A stretch of DNA of 64,000 nt, from positions 232,001 to 296,000 of the forward strand of contig CALZFC010000106.1 of the NCBI GenBank assembly GCA_945643635.1, in the 5' to 3' direction. Shown in pieces: positions 1 to 10,917 of this stretch. The position numbers were made by a program, and so were the translations under genes. The notes beneath the pieces are model-generated. The model did no database searches. It was not told where the DNA came from and saw nothing but the letters and a program-made list of their open reading frames with translations. Origin of the DNA: Allodiplogaster sudhausi. Taxonomy: Eukaryota; Nematoda; Chromadorea; Rhabditida; Diplogasteridae. Numbering within the stretch: the stretch's first letter is position 1; every line of letters starts with the position of its first letter.

Positions 1-3000
1 TGTCTGGCTCAGGAGGCTGTGGAAAGACATTCGTCTACCAGTGCGTTATCCTTTACTTATTTATTTATTTAATTATCTAAATTTGAAATTTTATATTGTA
101 CTTTTTAGCGCGGTCTACCATCGACTGGTAAAGGAAGGGAAGAAGGTCGAGATGGTGGCGCACACGGGAATTGCGTCGACGCTGCTCATCAACGGAACGA
201 CCGCACATCGTCGCTTCATGTTGAAATTGAATACGGAGGAAAACGATTCCTCGAACGTAAGTTAACACATAATTTCCTATTTTAAAATATGCATTTACGA
301 TTTATTGTTTAGATGCAATTGCACTCCGCCGCTGCGAGGATGTTGAGAGAAGTGGACGCCATAATTTATGATGAGGCTACCATGTCCGACATCAATATGT
401 ACATGGCAATTGATCGACTGCTGAGGGACATCATGGAATCCGACCGCCCATTCGGCGGAAAGCTCATGCTTCTCGGTAATTACTTTTAATTAAAATAATT
501 TCAAATAACTTAATTAATTAATATGCAAATAAAATTTAATTTAATAATTATGTCAGGTGGTGACTGGAAACAACTTCTGCCTGTGGATGCTGGCCGATCA
601 GCTGTCGGTGCCGTCAACTTGACGCTGAAAAAGTCCGATCTCTGGCCGCACTTCAAGGTTTTCATATTACATTCTATATATAACTATCCCGCATTCATTT
701 CGATTTTGATACTTTATTCTAATTTTAGACTCTCACTCTCACTCGCAACATGCGAGCAAGCGGAGATGAACAATACGCCGCCTTCCTCGAGCGAATGGGA
801 AACGGATATGACGGAGAAGAACGGAAGCTGCGCGTCTCCATTGGCATGTCTACACTTTCCCATATTCCGTGCAAGACGGCTGCGGAAGTCATAGATTTCA
901 TCTACGGTGGAGAGCTGCTGACGAATGAAGACAACCTCAAGAACAGTTGTTTACTTGCAACACTCAACGAGCAAACTCGTGTCTACAATGACTTGGTACG
1001 TTTTCAATTCCCTTTCAATTTTATCTTATTATTAACTGATTTCATTAAATAAAAAATTCTTAATAAAGAACAGAAAGAGAAAATGATTTGTCCCTAAGGT
1101 TCTCGACCGTCTGCATGGCACGGCGAAGACTTTCTATGGCATCGATACTCCGACGGAATTTGTTGGGGTACAAGCTCCGCCAGAGTATTACGCAGAGGAG
1201 ATGGAATCTGGCATGCCTCCTCACAAGCTGCGCTTGAAGGTAACAATTATTACCTGAATTAAAATATTTTAAATTTCTAAGCAGTTAATTTACTTCCTTT
1301 TCAAACGTTTATTAATAGCAATTACGTTACAGGTTGGAGCCGTTGTCATCTTGCTAAGAAATCTGAACGTCGGACGAGGTCTCTGCAATGGGACACGCAT
1401 GATGATCGTGGAGATGAAGGCTCGCTTTCTCCGATGCAAGCTCATTTCAACGACTCACGCTGGAGAAGAAGCCTGGATTCCCAAGTGCTCTCTGTCCCCT
1501 GCCAACCCCAAGAAGGGCAAGCAGTCTTACTCCCGTCTTCAGTTCCCCATTCGCCTGGCCTACGCGATGACCGTGAACAAGGTTTTTTTTATAATTATTA
1601 TTTTATACTTCCTATAATTATTATATTTGCAGTCACAAGGACAGACATTTGAACGCGTTGGCATTATTCTGGAAAACAATGTATTTGCCCACGGGCAACT
1701 GTATGTGGCCATGTCTCGTGCGCGTTGCTCGGCGAATGTGAGGATGTACACGTTCGACGCGGAACACTCGCTTGTTGACGAGATGGGCAATCTTCGTCTG
1801 ATTCGGCCAGTCAATCGGGTTGACACGAGCATCCTTGACGATTTCAGCGTTCCTTCCATGGTACCTTCATTAAGTTATCTTTATTCATTTTCTTAATTTA
1901 TTATTCCCTTTTTATTAAATTATCGATTCCATCTCTATATAACTAAACAATCAGCTGATGCCGATCGTTCCCCCTTCTAAACGAATCTTGGTTACGCTGC
2001 CTGCACCAGAGAAGGACCTGGAAACGACCGCCGTTCCAGTCGTTGAGCAGAAAAATTCAACACCAATTCATCCTGGTATATCTAACCTAATATATTAAGC
2101 AATATTAAACAAAATTATTTCCAGATGCACGCACCGTGGCAATTCCATCTGCTCCTCCTGCTACTTCCTCTTCACTGCTGTCACCAATGTCATCCCTCTC
2201 GCAGGATCTTCTCGCAAGCGATTTGAACTCTCCTGCTCCATCGATGAGACACGGTACAATTAGCTTATCATAATATTATTTTTTTTTTTTAAGATTTCTT
2301 GTATAATATTTAATTATGTATACATCAATATATTCTTGGTTACTTTAATACAAATTTTTACAGTGATAAACTTTATAATTAATTTTTTTGCAGCTAGCCA
2401 GCAATCATCATCAGCCGCCTCTGCTCCTCCACATCAGATGTCAAGAGTGCCAATCATCACAAGGCTTCCTCAGCGCATCACACGTTTCCTGGTCGTCAAT
2501 CGTGACTACGAGAAAGCCAAACACCTGCTGATGCCGAATCGAATCGGGACCAACTGCTTCATTCACGTTTCTCTTCAGTGTCTCCGTCGTCTTTACGATA
2601 TCGCTCCCGAGTTGACCAGTGGAACTATTGCAAAAACTGTTCGACAGTTTCTGGAAGCCGCTGGTGTCAAGGAGACATCATCCTTCCGCGATCTTCTGGC
2701 TACGAAAATTCATGGCTACGAAACGCCCGAAGGAAGAGCGAAGAGAGAGCAGAAGGAAGCAGTCGCCGCCGCAAAGAAAGCAGCCGCAGCCGCAAAGAAA
2801 TCTGGTCATCCACCACAAGCTCAAGTCGTCGCCTCCTCTCTTCCCGCCGTGTCTGCCGTCGCAACACGAGCTGGACCGGGTCCCAACTTGCAGCACCACG
2901 ACGTCGACGAGTTCATCACGCATTTCATCACTCGCTTTGCACCAGACTCCGTCGCGAGCTTCTTCCACTTGACCGAGTACTCCTCACTCATGTGTCTCGC

Positions 3001-3755
3001 TTGCGAAACGGTCACCAACGTCAGTTCTTATTTATCTATCGAATCAAATATAAATTTCCCTTTTTATATAACTTTAAATAGTGGATTTTTTTACCGAACA
3101 TCAATGCATACCACTACACAATCGTACAATTTTTCAGTTTTGCCCTATTCCCGTGCTCACTTACACGGGCTGCATCGTGCAGGGCGCAGATATCGACATA
3201 GAAGGGTCCTTTGTTCGCCAGCGTGAAGAAGTTGAGCGTCGGTGTGAAGCGGCAGGGTGCACTGCCTCTGCAAGGGGCATCAATCTGTCTGAGAAGATTG
3301 TCGAAACGAAAGCAGAGAACAACCGCTACTTGTGGGTGCGCATCGAGAATTTCAACCAGCAAGCGAACAGAAGACTACATCCTCGGTTCAAGAATCGGAC
3401 GGAAATCGACTACCTGCAAGTTTCTGGTAAGTTATTTTTACATTGTCAAGGGACCTGAAAAAATACCGTAAAGCACCATGTAAAGTTTTTTTTATATGCT
3501 TAATTATTACTTTGCAATATTTTAGTATCTTGCCTTTTTATATTTATGTTTTTAGGAAGTCGATGGAAGATGGTAGCAGCCACAATCCATCTGTACGGCA
3601 TTCATCCGAGTGACAGCGGCCATTACGTTGCCTTCACAAGGGACGACAACAACGTCTGGTGGAAACATGATGATGACAAAGATGCAATTCGTTTCGACCA
3701 TTTCCCAGACAATCTGGATGGTCTTTCTGACATCTTTTACGAACGAATTCAGTAG
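1..3755 (+). CDS. Helitron helicase-USP protein, C-terminal part (copy A)
   Basis: Thirteen exons are visible: 1-40, 109-256, 313-475, 557-657, 729-995, 1099-1239, 1333-1581, 1633-1860, 1955-2075, 2125-2253, 2394-3019, 3138-3426 and 3556-3755. Each junction has GT/AG and keeps frame. The first exon enters at the helicase Walker A (GSGGCGKT). Next come Walker B (YDEAT), the PIF1 motif around RNLN...GLCNGTR and motif VI (GQLYVAMSRAR). A ubiquitin-specific protease domain follows: Cys box GTNCFIHVSLQCL, a DVDEF box, CLAC, and His box SDSGHYVAF with a downstream WW..DDD. Exon lengths equal those of copy B except the first USP exon, which is 18 nt longer and in frame. In the exon at 109-256 I count 11 base differences from copy B, and only one changes an amino acid (Val to Ile). 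That indicates purifying selection since the copies split. Function: rolling-circle transposition helicase fused to a deubiquitinase-like protease. Confidence 0.9.
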
Positions 3756-4447
3756 CCATTCTGTTCTCATCTGTCTTGGGAGGAATTTTAACTATTCATA
3801 ATCATAACTGCTACTTTATAATTTCTTTGACGTTCTCATTGTTCACATCTGTGCCTTCTATGTTTCTCTTTTCTTCACTCTCTGACATGTGAGCGTTCTT
3901 TTTTCTCATTCTTTCTCTTTTTTCTTGCAACCTCGTTATCATTAATATGCTTTACTCTCAATCTATTCTTTTGCATCCGCTAATTCTGGCATGAGCTTAA
4001 TTTATTCTGATGTAGAAATTCTATTTCTTAATTTTTACTTTCTTGTCAATATTGTACATAAGTTGTTTCACTTTCAAGTTTCCTCAATTTTGCATGTAGT
4101 GTTTGGTGTAGCCTGTACTTTCACTGTTGAGAACTAATAGGAATTATGTTTAGTTGTTACGTGATTATCATTCATTCTCGCTTTCTCCAGTGTATCTTTT
4201 GTCACTCTTTTAATTTCGTTATATGTTTTTGCCACTTGTCAATTATGTATATGTGTCACTTTCGTTAAACGTTCTGTCTGTTACTCTGCTATTTGCTTAT
4301 TACATTCTGATGTATGAGTTCCGTTTCATCATTGTTAATTTCGTGGTTTTCAGTACTTGTGTAATTCATTTTTGACTTTTCCTGATTTGATATTTTTCTT
4401 ATCGTATCATTTATTTGTTTCGCGATATTTATGTGGTTATTGTAAAT
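3756..4447 (+). other. 3' UTR of Helitron A, T-rich, no gene
   Basis: About 690 bases of T-rich sequence follow the stop codon before the first clear AATAAA. Copy B has a T-rich stretch of about the same length (667 bp) before its own AATAAA. The two share a short block (aggaattttaactattca) just after the stop and then cannot be aligned by eye. No coding potential is seen. Confidence 0.5.
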
Positions 4448-4453
4448 AATAAA
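4448..4453 (+). terminator. candidate poly(A) signal, Helitron A
   Basis: This AATAAA is followed by an imperfect ACGTA...TACGT inverted repeat at 4453-4470. It is the first strong polyadenylation hexamer after the Helitron A stop codon. The assignment is by position only. Confidence 0.4.
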
Positions 4454-4944
4454 CGTACATTAATATACGTGGGTTTAATTTCTCAATTTAATTTTGCCTA
4501 AAAATTTTTTTGTGTACTGAATAAGTGTCTTGGCATTCCTAAATTAATTTACTACTGCTAAACTACAATCGAAAATAAAACAATAACTTTATCAAGATAT
4601 TATTTACAAACATTTTTGTTACATCGTAACCCCCGAGTACTAGGACTATGCATGGCGGAAACACACACAGAACAGTACGGCTAACGGGGGACGAAGAGAT
4701 TTGCTCCGTACAAATCCCCGCTGGCAACCCCAACAGCCAGCCTCCACTGCAAGAAGCAGGGTTTGATCACGCCAACAGTCTACGAAATTTTTTTCACTAT
4801 ATAGCCCCTTTTGATAAAGCATCCTATATCTGCCGAGTTTTCCATAGTACACATTATAACTGTGCAGAATAGTCAACCGTTGTCTCTCTCTCCCCTTGAA
4901 TTTCAATCGCCACTCATTTGTTGAATCCTCCATTCTCTGTCTCT

Positions 4945-5023
<79 letters not shown>

Positions 5024-5285
5024 GCTTTCCCTCTTTCGCATTCGTCGGCATTACTTCTTTTATTTTTAAATATTCATTTTCAACCTTTTGTGCTAATTGT
5101 TTTTTCTATTTCATACACAATCGGCTGAGGTGGTTGTTTTAACGCATCAAAGTAGCTCTCCCTTGGCATGAAGTAGCTCGCTTTTTATTCTAGAGATTTC
5201 TTACAACTTGCTCTTTCTCTGTCTCTCTCTCTCTCTCTCTCTCGCTGCAATGTCGTTGTTTCCTGTTATTCAAACATATATCATA
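4454..5285. other. gene-free stretch with (CT)n microsatellite
   Basis: No supported gene. A slightly GC-richer patch lies at 4630-4760, with a 74-codon open frame that I do not recognise. A nearly pure CT tract spans about 4938-5018 and a shorter one 5213-5243. Reading frames over the CT tracts (Ser-Leu or Arg-Glu repeats) are artefacts of the dinucleotide. Confidence 0.6.
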
Positions 5286-5289
5286 GCGA

Positions 5290-5490
5290 CCAACACAATA
5301 GTACAATTATACAAGAGAGACGAAAGATGCAAAGGAAAGGCACCGTCTGTTCTTTCTTTTCAAGGCACATTCCGTAGCGATCTGGTGACCCAGGTACATA
5401 TGCTATCCTGCTGTTTCTTGTGTCCGAAAAGATAACGTGCATACGAGAGAATTTAAAGAAGCAGAGAAGAAAAATAGTCCTGTTCATATC
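5290..5490 (+). repeat. dispersed repeat related to the Helitron B/C leader
   Basis: This stretch resembles 22890-23200 (and 51277-51590) in the leader upstream of the complete Helitron genes. Both have a block reading roughly acaagagagacga with agaaacagagaa, a block tggtgacccaggt, and a block ending in ctcctgtt. The order is partly rearranged. It may be a remnant of a Helitron leader, or an independent short repeat found next to both. Confidence 0.4.
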
Positions 5491-5753
5491 TCTTAAGATG
5501 TCTATGATACTGCTATCGGTATTCGAGTCCGACGAAAGAAGCAGAGAGAATGATAATATGTTTAGTTTATATCTTCCGTGCATATCAACATAGCACAATG
5601 AATTTTTCCTTTAATTCATTATATGGTGCTGAGTTTTTTCTTTAGTTCTTTTTATTTTAAAGGGCGCGTCATCTTTTTAAATTCAATATTTCGTACTTTC
5701 ATATGTATATGAATCCACACATTTTCAATTTCTTTTAATAATTTCAGCCTCAA

Positions 5754-7532
5754 ATGCTACTTTTGTCGACGTTGCTTCTTTGCGTGACAGCGTATGCTGC
5801 GAATACTATTCCCCCTGGAATTGTCTCCGATCTCCAGGACAAAGGAATATCCTTCCACATTAAAGGAACTGCCCGGTACATAGGATGCAATAATGGAATC
5901 CAAACTATTTCTCTTGTATTTAATAGGCTCATTGGAGAGGAAAGATCAGCCGACCTTACTATCTCAATCAAGTACGCTAAAAATATGAGCAATACCACGA
6001 TAGCAAGGGCAAACGATTTGCTAACGAAGTTCTGCAACTCCAGTCAGCGACTTTTTTTTTGTGATCTCCTAATTGTTTTATAAATCTTTAATTATAACTA
6101 TTATTTGTACAATTTAAATGGTATATTTAACTTTTAATATTCAGATGTTCGCACCAGACGCAGCAATGAGGCACGTGGAATTTCAAGAGCTTTTGGATAT
6201 GTGGGAATCGCGTTGTTCGACAGCATCGGTGCTCAAGACGATTCCTTGAACAACGACATCAGTAGATTGTCGAATGAAATGAGGTATACATTTATGATAA
6301 TAACGGTATTAAGAAGAATGTGTTTAGAATGATCATCGATGAACTTTTTCTTATCGAGTTGAGAACATCATTGGAGGGTGTATTCATTGACAACCGTCTT
6401 AAGGGACGATTCGTCGATGACATACCGTTGGTTAGTACATCTATTTCTCTTTTTAAAGATATAAATAAGTTAACTCACCAGGATTTACAATCCGAATTGA
6501 ATTCAACGAATGTCGTGGAAGCCGCTGAACGTCTTAAAGTGTATCCACAGTCCTGCTCTATTCAAAATAGAACCCTTCATTTGATTGCTACGTACAGCGA
6601 TGCCGACGATGAACTATCTGGCATACTTCTTGAGGTAATAATATATTGTCATATAGCACTATTTAAATATATGAGTAATATATCTTTTTAGATTATCCAC
6701 CAGGGATTTCTATCCACGGATGGAAATATCTATATCGCCAAATTCCGAGACTTATTATGATAACCAACGATGAAGAATATCTGGTGATTCGAGATACTTC
6801 TTGTGTGCCTAAGGTAAAATTTCAATACTTCAGTATTTCTTTTCATAATTTTCATTCCAAAAATTTCAGAAGAATGCCAATTTCCTGTGCAGCCTGGCGG
6901 AACATCAGGACTGTAATATTAACGCTATTGAAAAGTGCATGTTGAGTGCACATTCTATCAGCAACCCTGATGCATTCGTTATTAGAAGCTTGCAAAACGA
7001 AGTGATCATTGCAACCCAACGAAAGGTTATTTCTAAAAAGATAATTAGTATCGTTATATCATTTAAACTCAGGAGATTCATACATCCTCACATGAAAAAA
7101 CGACAGCGACAAGCTACAGCGTCGACAAAACTGGAATCGTGAAAATCTTCATAAAGAAGGGCGAATGGATTCTGCACAATGGAAGGAATTACACTGGAAG
7201 CCATTCGAACACTTTCTTTGAAGAAGTGAAAGAGGTATGTATGTATGTGTGGGACGACAGATTTAAAATTTTTTTCATATTTACAGACATACTTTGGTAA
7301 CCTTCCTGGAGCTGTCGTGGACAACCTTCTTGATAACCCCATTAAAAAAATTTGAAATACGAAGTCGATTGATGGCTGGTTTGGTGGCATTACTTGGATT
7401 GAAAACATAATTGAAAAGATTCAGCGCATCAGCGATCTTGTTTGTACAACCATCTTCATGATAATCGGCATTGTTTCATGTTATTACTTCATCAAGTTCC
7501 TTTATTTCATCTTTAAAAAAATTTCCAATTAA
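5754..7532 (+). pseudogene. envelope fusion (F-like) glycoprotein gene, apparently broken
   Basis: Eight exons are inferred: 5754-6042, 6145-6283, 6328-6430, 6482-6634, 6692-6813, 6870-7025, 7073-7234 and 7287-7532, about 456 codons. The N-terminus is a typical signal peptide. A furin-like RxxR site lies at 6150-6161 (residues 99-102). It is followed by a Gly/Ala/Phe-rich hydrophobic segment resembling a fusion peptide and then a helical heptad-like stretch. N-glycosylation sequons occur, and a hydrophobic transmembrane anchor at about 7438-7510 ends in a short basic tail. This order is that of class I viral envelope proteins, most like the F type of baculoviruses and errantiviruses (family-level inference). 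Breaks: the phase does not carry across the 6634/6692 junction, and an in-frame TGA at 7353-7355 precedes the membrane anchor. The spliced structure suggests a captured nuclear copy, not a recent retroviral insertion. An acceptor (tttcag) lies 6 bases before the ATG. I saw no LTRs, gag or pol around it. Confidence 0.55.
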
Positions 7533-8010
7533 TAATATCTATCAAGTGATTCTATAAACTTTTTTATTAAGGAATTATGTAAATTTCTGTTTAGCATATG
7601 TCGGTTTTGATTTTTTTAAACTCCTATCAAGGTGCGATTACTACTTCATATTGATGCATTGTTCACGATTACACCTGTTCATTCTATCGAAATTATTATT
7701 TAATTTTGAAATATGATAAATGATGACTAAACCACTTTAATGATTATTTATTAACGCAAATAAAATAAATGAAAAGGCTTGCAGCGACTGACTGTACAAC
7801 TCTCTCAATTTTCCTTTCGAAAAGACTGGTTCTGTTATTTGGTTATCTTGCCGAAGTATATACATATGTATATATGTACATACATACAAACAACCAGCAT
7901 AAAAATAAATAATTCTTTTAGTTCCTTGCATTTTGCAAATTCCATTTTCAAATCGGAAACCAACAGAATTTACTTCATATCACACTGCTACCACCAATTT
8001 TATTTCTTAA
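7533..8010. other. gene-free stretch
   Basis: No gene is supported. The stretch is AT-rich with candidate AATAAA hexamers near 7757-7768, which could end the upstream gene. An alternating TA/TG palindromic tract sits at about 7857-7890. Confidence 0.5.
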
Positions 8011-8173
8011 AATGAGCAAAACTACTTGTCCCCAAAGGATGTTGAACGTGCAACCGAAATATTGAAGCCGTACGTGCAACCCATTGCGCTATTCGATCAC
8101 GGCTTAGCTGTTCAAACGCTTGGTAGCATCGCAATTCACTTGTCGAATGATTGTTTGGTCTTTAAACTTACAT
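8011..8173 (+). CDS. exon-like coding fragment, unrecognised
   Basis: One frame reads as a plausible protein segment, beginning EQNYLSPKDVERATEILKP and running about 53 residues, mostly helical and amphipathic. It could end at a donor (gtagtc at 8174). The left boundary is unclear: there is no strong acceptor, and the frame closes upstream at 8008. I cannot assign a family. It may be a gene fragment captured by a transposon, or one exon of a gene whose other exons I do not see. Confidence 0.25.
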
Positions 8174-8922
8174 GTAGTCTATCCTGATCTAGGACGAGCT
8201 CGCGCCTACCTCTTCCGTCTTTCGTCTCCTACTCTCTCTCGTTGCCACTACATATTGCTTCCTTTTCTCTAACCGCCTATTTGGAGAAACAGAGAAACAC
8301 ATGCTATTTATTGCTAGAGACAAGGAGAAACACATGCTCTTCCTCGATCATTTTGAAGTGTGAAAGGTTACAAGCGCATGCTCAGCAACTACTATAAATG
8401 CCGACCACTGCACGCATTCAATACACACTCATCAGTTACTCCTCTTCTCTTCGTCTGCCGACTACTCACCTGCTCTGCTGTTCATGTCTCCTTTGCCCAA
8501 ATATCCCTTCCATATTCACCATAACCACATCTCCTCATCATTTCCTTCAGATTCCATCCTTTCCTATCATTATCCCAATCCCAGATCTTTCTCTTGGCGG
8601 AATTATTTACCCGGAACATAACTGGTTAATATAGCTACAGTTATGATTCCCAGTAATCAATTCTGCCTGGACGAATTCGAGATCTCAACCTCTCAATCTA
8701 CTTCAACAATTTCATCGGCTTCATCAAAAGGATAGTTCTTATTTAGTTTGCATGACTTATGACTACGTTTCTCTTTTTTGTAAACTTTAATCATTAACTC
8801 TTCATTTCCCTTTTTTATCTCTCTCTTTCTCTCTCTTTTTATCTCTCTCTATCTCTCTCTCTCTCATTTTCTTTCTTTGTTTCATATACTTATCTTATTT
8901 TAAACATATCTTTCACTTGCAG
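8174..8922 (+). other. gene-poor stretch with a possible TATA promoter
   Basis: TATAAA at 8393-8398 is followed by a pyrimidine-rich stretch with TCAGT at 8432-8436. A short direct repeat (ggagaaacacatgct) occurs twice at about 8283-8338. The open frame from 8398 to 8634 has low-complexity composition and no recognisable domain, so I do not call it a gene. A (CT)n-like tract lies at 8815-8870. Confidence 0.3.
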
Positions 8923-9092
8923 AACACCACTTCTCCAAAGCTGTGCATCACCTTCGTTCAGAAATTCAAGAAGATCTGCTCAACAACAGCTTCATTTGCA
9001 AACGCGATCTTCCTGGCATGTTCTTTCAAGCAATTTTTTTTATATTTTCTGCATGCCAACACAAATATAATCAATCCTAATTTCTCTCTCTG

Positions 9093-9145
<53 letters not shown>

Positions 9146-9673
9146 CTCATTCTGTCTGTCTGTCTGTCTCTTGTTCTTTCTGTCTCTCTCTTTCTCTCTC
9201 TCTGTATCACTCATTCTGTCTGTCTCTGTCGATCCCTCTCTCTCTCTGTCACTGTCTCTCTCTCTCTTTCTCTCTCTTTTTTTTTACTTCTGTTTTTGTT
9301 CTGTTAAAACTTTATTTTAATTTTTTCTTTTTACCTATTAAATACATAATTTCATTTATGATCTTTGTAGTTCTGCATCGTCTCGGTCGCGTTCTCGTTG
9401 CGTTTGTTGATAGGAGAAGCAAACAGCATCCGATGACTTCGCTCCCTGACAAGATACGGTATGTTTTCCTGATACTGTGGACCTTCTCCTTCTTTATTTT
9501 TCGATTATATTTCATTTAAATATTATATATAAATTTCCTTTTTCCTGCATATGACTTTACCTTTTTGGAATACTTTTATATTTCCATCAATTCATGATAC
9601 ACATTACCCTCTTTGTAGACCTCGTCGTGATACAACTTCGGGGGATGATGTTCTCCGTGCCCTCAACGATTGA
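8923..9673 (+). CDS. possible 3' exons of an unrecognised gene
   Basis: Three exons fit with consistent phase: 8923-9019 (ends phase 1), 9371-9458 (acceptor tttgtag, donor gtatgt) and 9619-9673, which ends in TGA. The middle exon encodes a hydrophobic then basic segment ending SLPDKIR, and the last gives a short basic/acidic tail. No upstream start exon was found and no domain is recognised. The first intron contains a long CT microsatellite. The middle-to-last exon junction is the best supported part, because a diverged duplicate of the last exon lies 321 bp downstream. Confidence 0.35.
9080..9285 (+). repeat. (CT)n and CTGT microsatellite
   Basis: This is an almost uninterrupted pyrimidine tract of CT dinucleotides with interspersed CTGT units, inside the presumed intron between 9019 and 9371. 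Confidence 0.9.
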
Positions 9674-9939
9674 TGAACTCATCTACCACGTTGCCTTCCG
9701 TCGTCTTCGAAGACATCAGTCTACAGTACACTCACTATAGAGTGACCATCCTTACTACCGTAATCCGGCTGTTCTGTTTCTTCGATATGGTTGACTGTTT
9801 CCCTCATCTTTCCGAATAGATTTTGTTTCTTATTAGTTTTTATTCTTTTTCTTCTTGCAACAAACGATTTTAATCTTTTTTTTTAATATTTTTTTTTGGA
9901 CTTAATGATCCAAACATCTTACTGAAATACTCTTTATAG

Positions 9940-9997
9940 ACATCGTCGTTGTACGTCTTCTGGGAAGGATGATCTAAAGTCGTCATCTGCCGAATGA
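9940..9997 (+). CDS. duplicated terminal exon (alternative 3' end)
   Basis: The acceptor tttatag is followed by a frame that accepts the same split codon (CG|A) as the exon at 9619. It encodes a related tail (arginine-rich start, then SSGKDDL) and ends in TGA. The DNA is recognisably the same as 9619-9655, displaced by 321 bp, and both exons are followed by similar ctacagta-containing sequence. It could be a mutually exclusive last exon or a decaying duplicate. Confidence 0.3.
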
Positions 9998-10917
9998 CGA
10001 TTTAACGACATCTACAGTATTCCCAATTCCCATAGAGTAGACTACGGTATTCCCACAACCCCCCTACAGTACACTTCTTCGTTCTTAACTATGTTTCTTT
10101 ATTATTTCTCGATCAGCGTATTGATTTTATTCTTTTTTTTATTTTATAGCTAAACACATGACTGTTTTTATAACGTCGTACTGGTACGAGACTCACACTT
10201 TAAATATTACTGAATCCCTGCATATTTTACTGAGCCATATGGCATATTGCATGCTTGCCAATTATGTTTCGTATTGAATAAAGTATGTTATTTAATTTTC
10301 CCTCAGGGTTTCGGAACCCACATGCACCTGCTTTCATATACTTATGAATTCAGATGTACTGTCGGTTTTTCAACTCTGATGAAGTGTTGATGTATTGTAC
10401 ATTATTCTTTCCTGTCTACTGTCTACATCCGAAGCTTGGCTCATCCTTCTTGAATTCTTTCACTAACCCTTGAGCTCTTTTCAATAGTATCTTCCCATCT
10501 TCTTGAATCTTTTTTCTGTCCCTTGATCTCTTCTATTTCAGCATTTTCAAATTTCACCTTCTTCTCATACATTTACGTCTCATTTTGAATTCTTCATTCA
10601 TGGCACTTCTTCTACATCTTTTTCCTCTACAATGCCTTCATTTCCTTACCTTGACTTCTTGTATGCTTTTGAAATAAATCTTATATCTTATATCTTGCTT
10701 TATTTTAATCTCTCCATATCATCTTAAATACAATCAGTTAACCATCATCATCTTTCGTCCTACTATCACATCGGGCATTTTTTAACTCCCGGTTATCTGC
10801 ATATTTTAATTTTTCCCGCACAAAGATTTTCAAAATAATTTCGCAATCTTCAGCGCATAATGTTTTTGACGGGGAATATTTTCCGGTTGTTTTAGTCTAA
10901 TATTTCCTTTCTTCGAG
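9998..10917. other. gene-free stretch
   Basis: T/C-rich intergenic sequence with no convincing open frames. Repeated cttcttgaatct-like phrases occur at about 10440-10570 but form no clear array. Confidence 0.5.

Larger units (their letters stand above)
1..4453 (+). mobile_element. Helitron copy A, 3' part
   Basis: This is the 3' portion of an autonomous Helitron; its 5' part lies left of the window. It is recognised by the Rep-helicase gene (1-3755), which matches exons 36-48 of the complete copy B with the same intron positions. The right end given here is only the first AATAAA after the gene. Similarity to copy B fades within about 50 bp of the stop codon, and I found no convincing 3' hairpin plus CTRR terminus, so the true element end is unknown. 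It is clearly an older copy than B and C because introns and third codon positions differ. Confidence 0.8.

Noticed and set aside
2578..3081. Arg/Ser-rich open frames overlapping the USP exons on both strands
   Set aside because: These are out-of-frame shadows of the USP coding exon. Codon-level conservation with copy B is in the USP frame.
4918..5142. Ser-Leu and Arg-Glu repeat open frames
   Set aside because: They are translations of (CT)n microsatellites here and at 9080-9285, 17040-17095 and equivalents.
5754..8640. Endogenous retrovirus with LTRs
   Set aside because: Only the envelope-like gene was seen. No paired long terminal repeats, primer binding site, gag or pol were found, and the gene is spliced.
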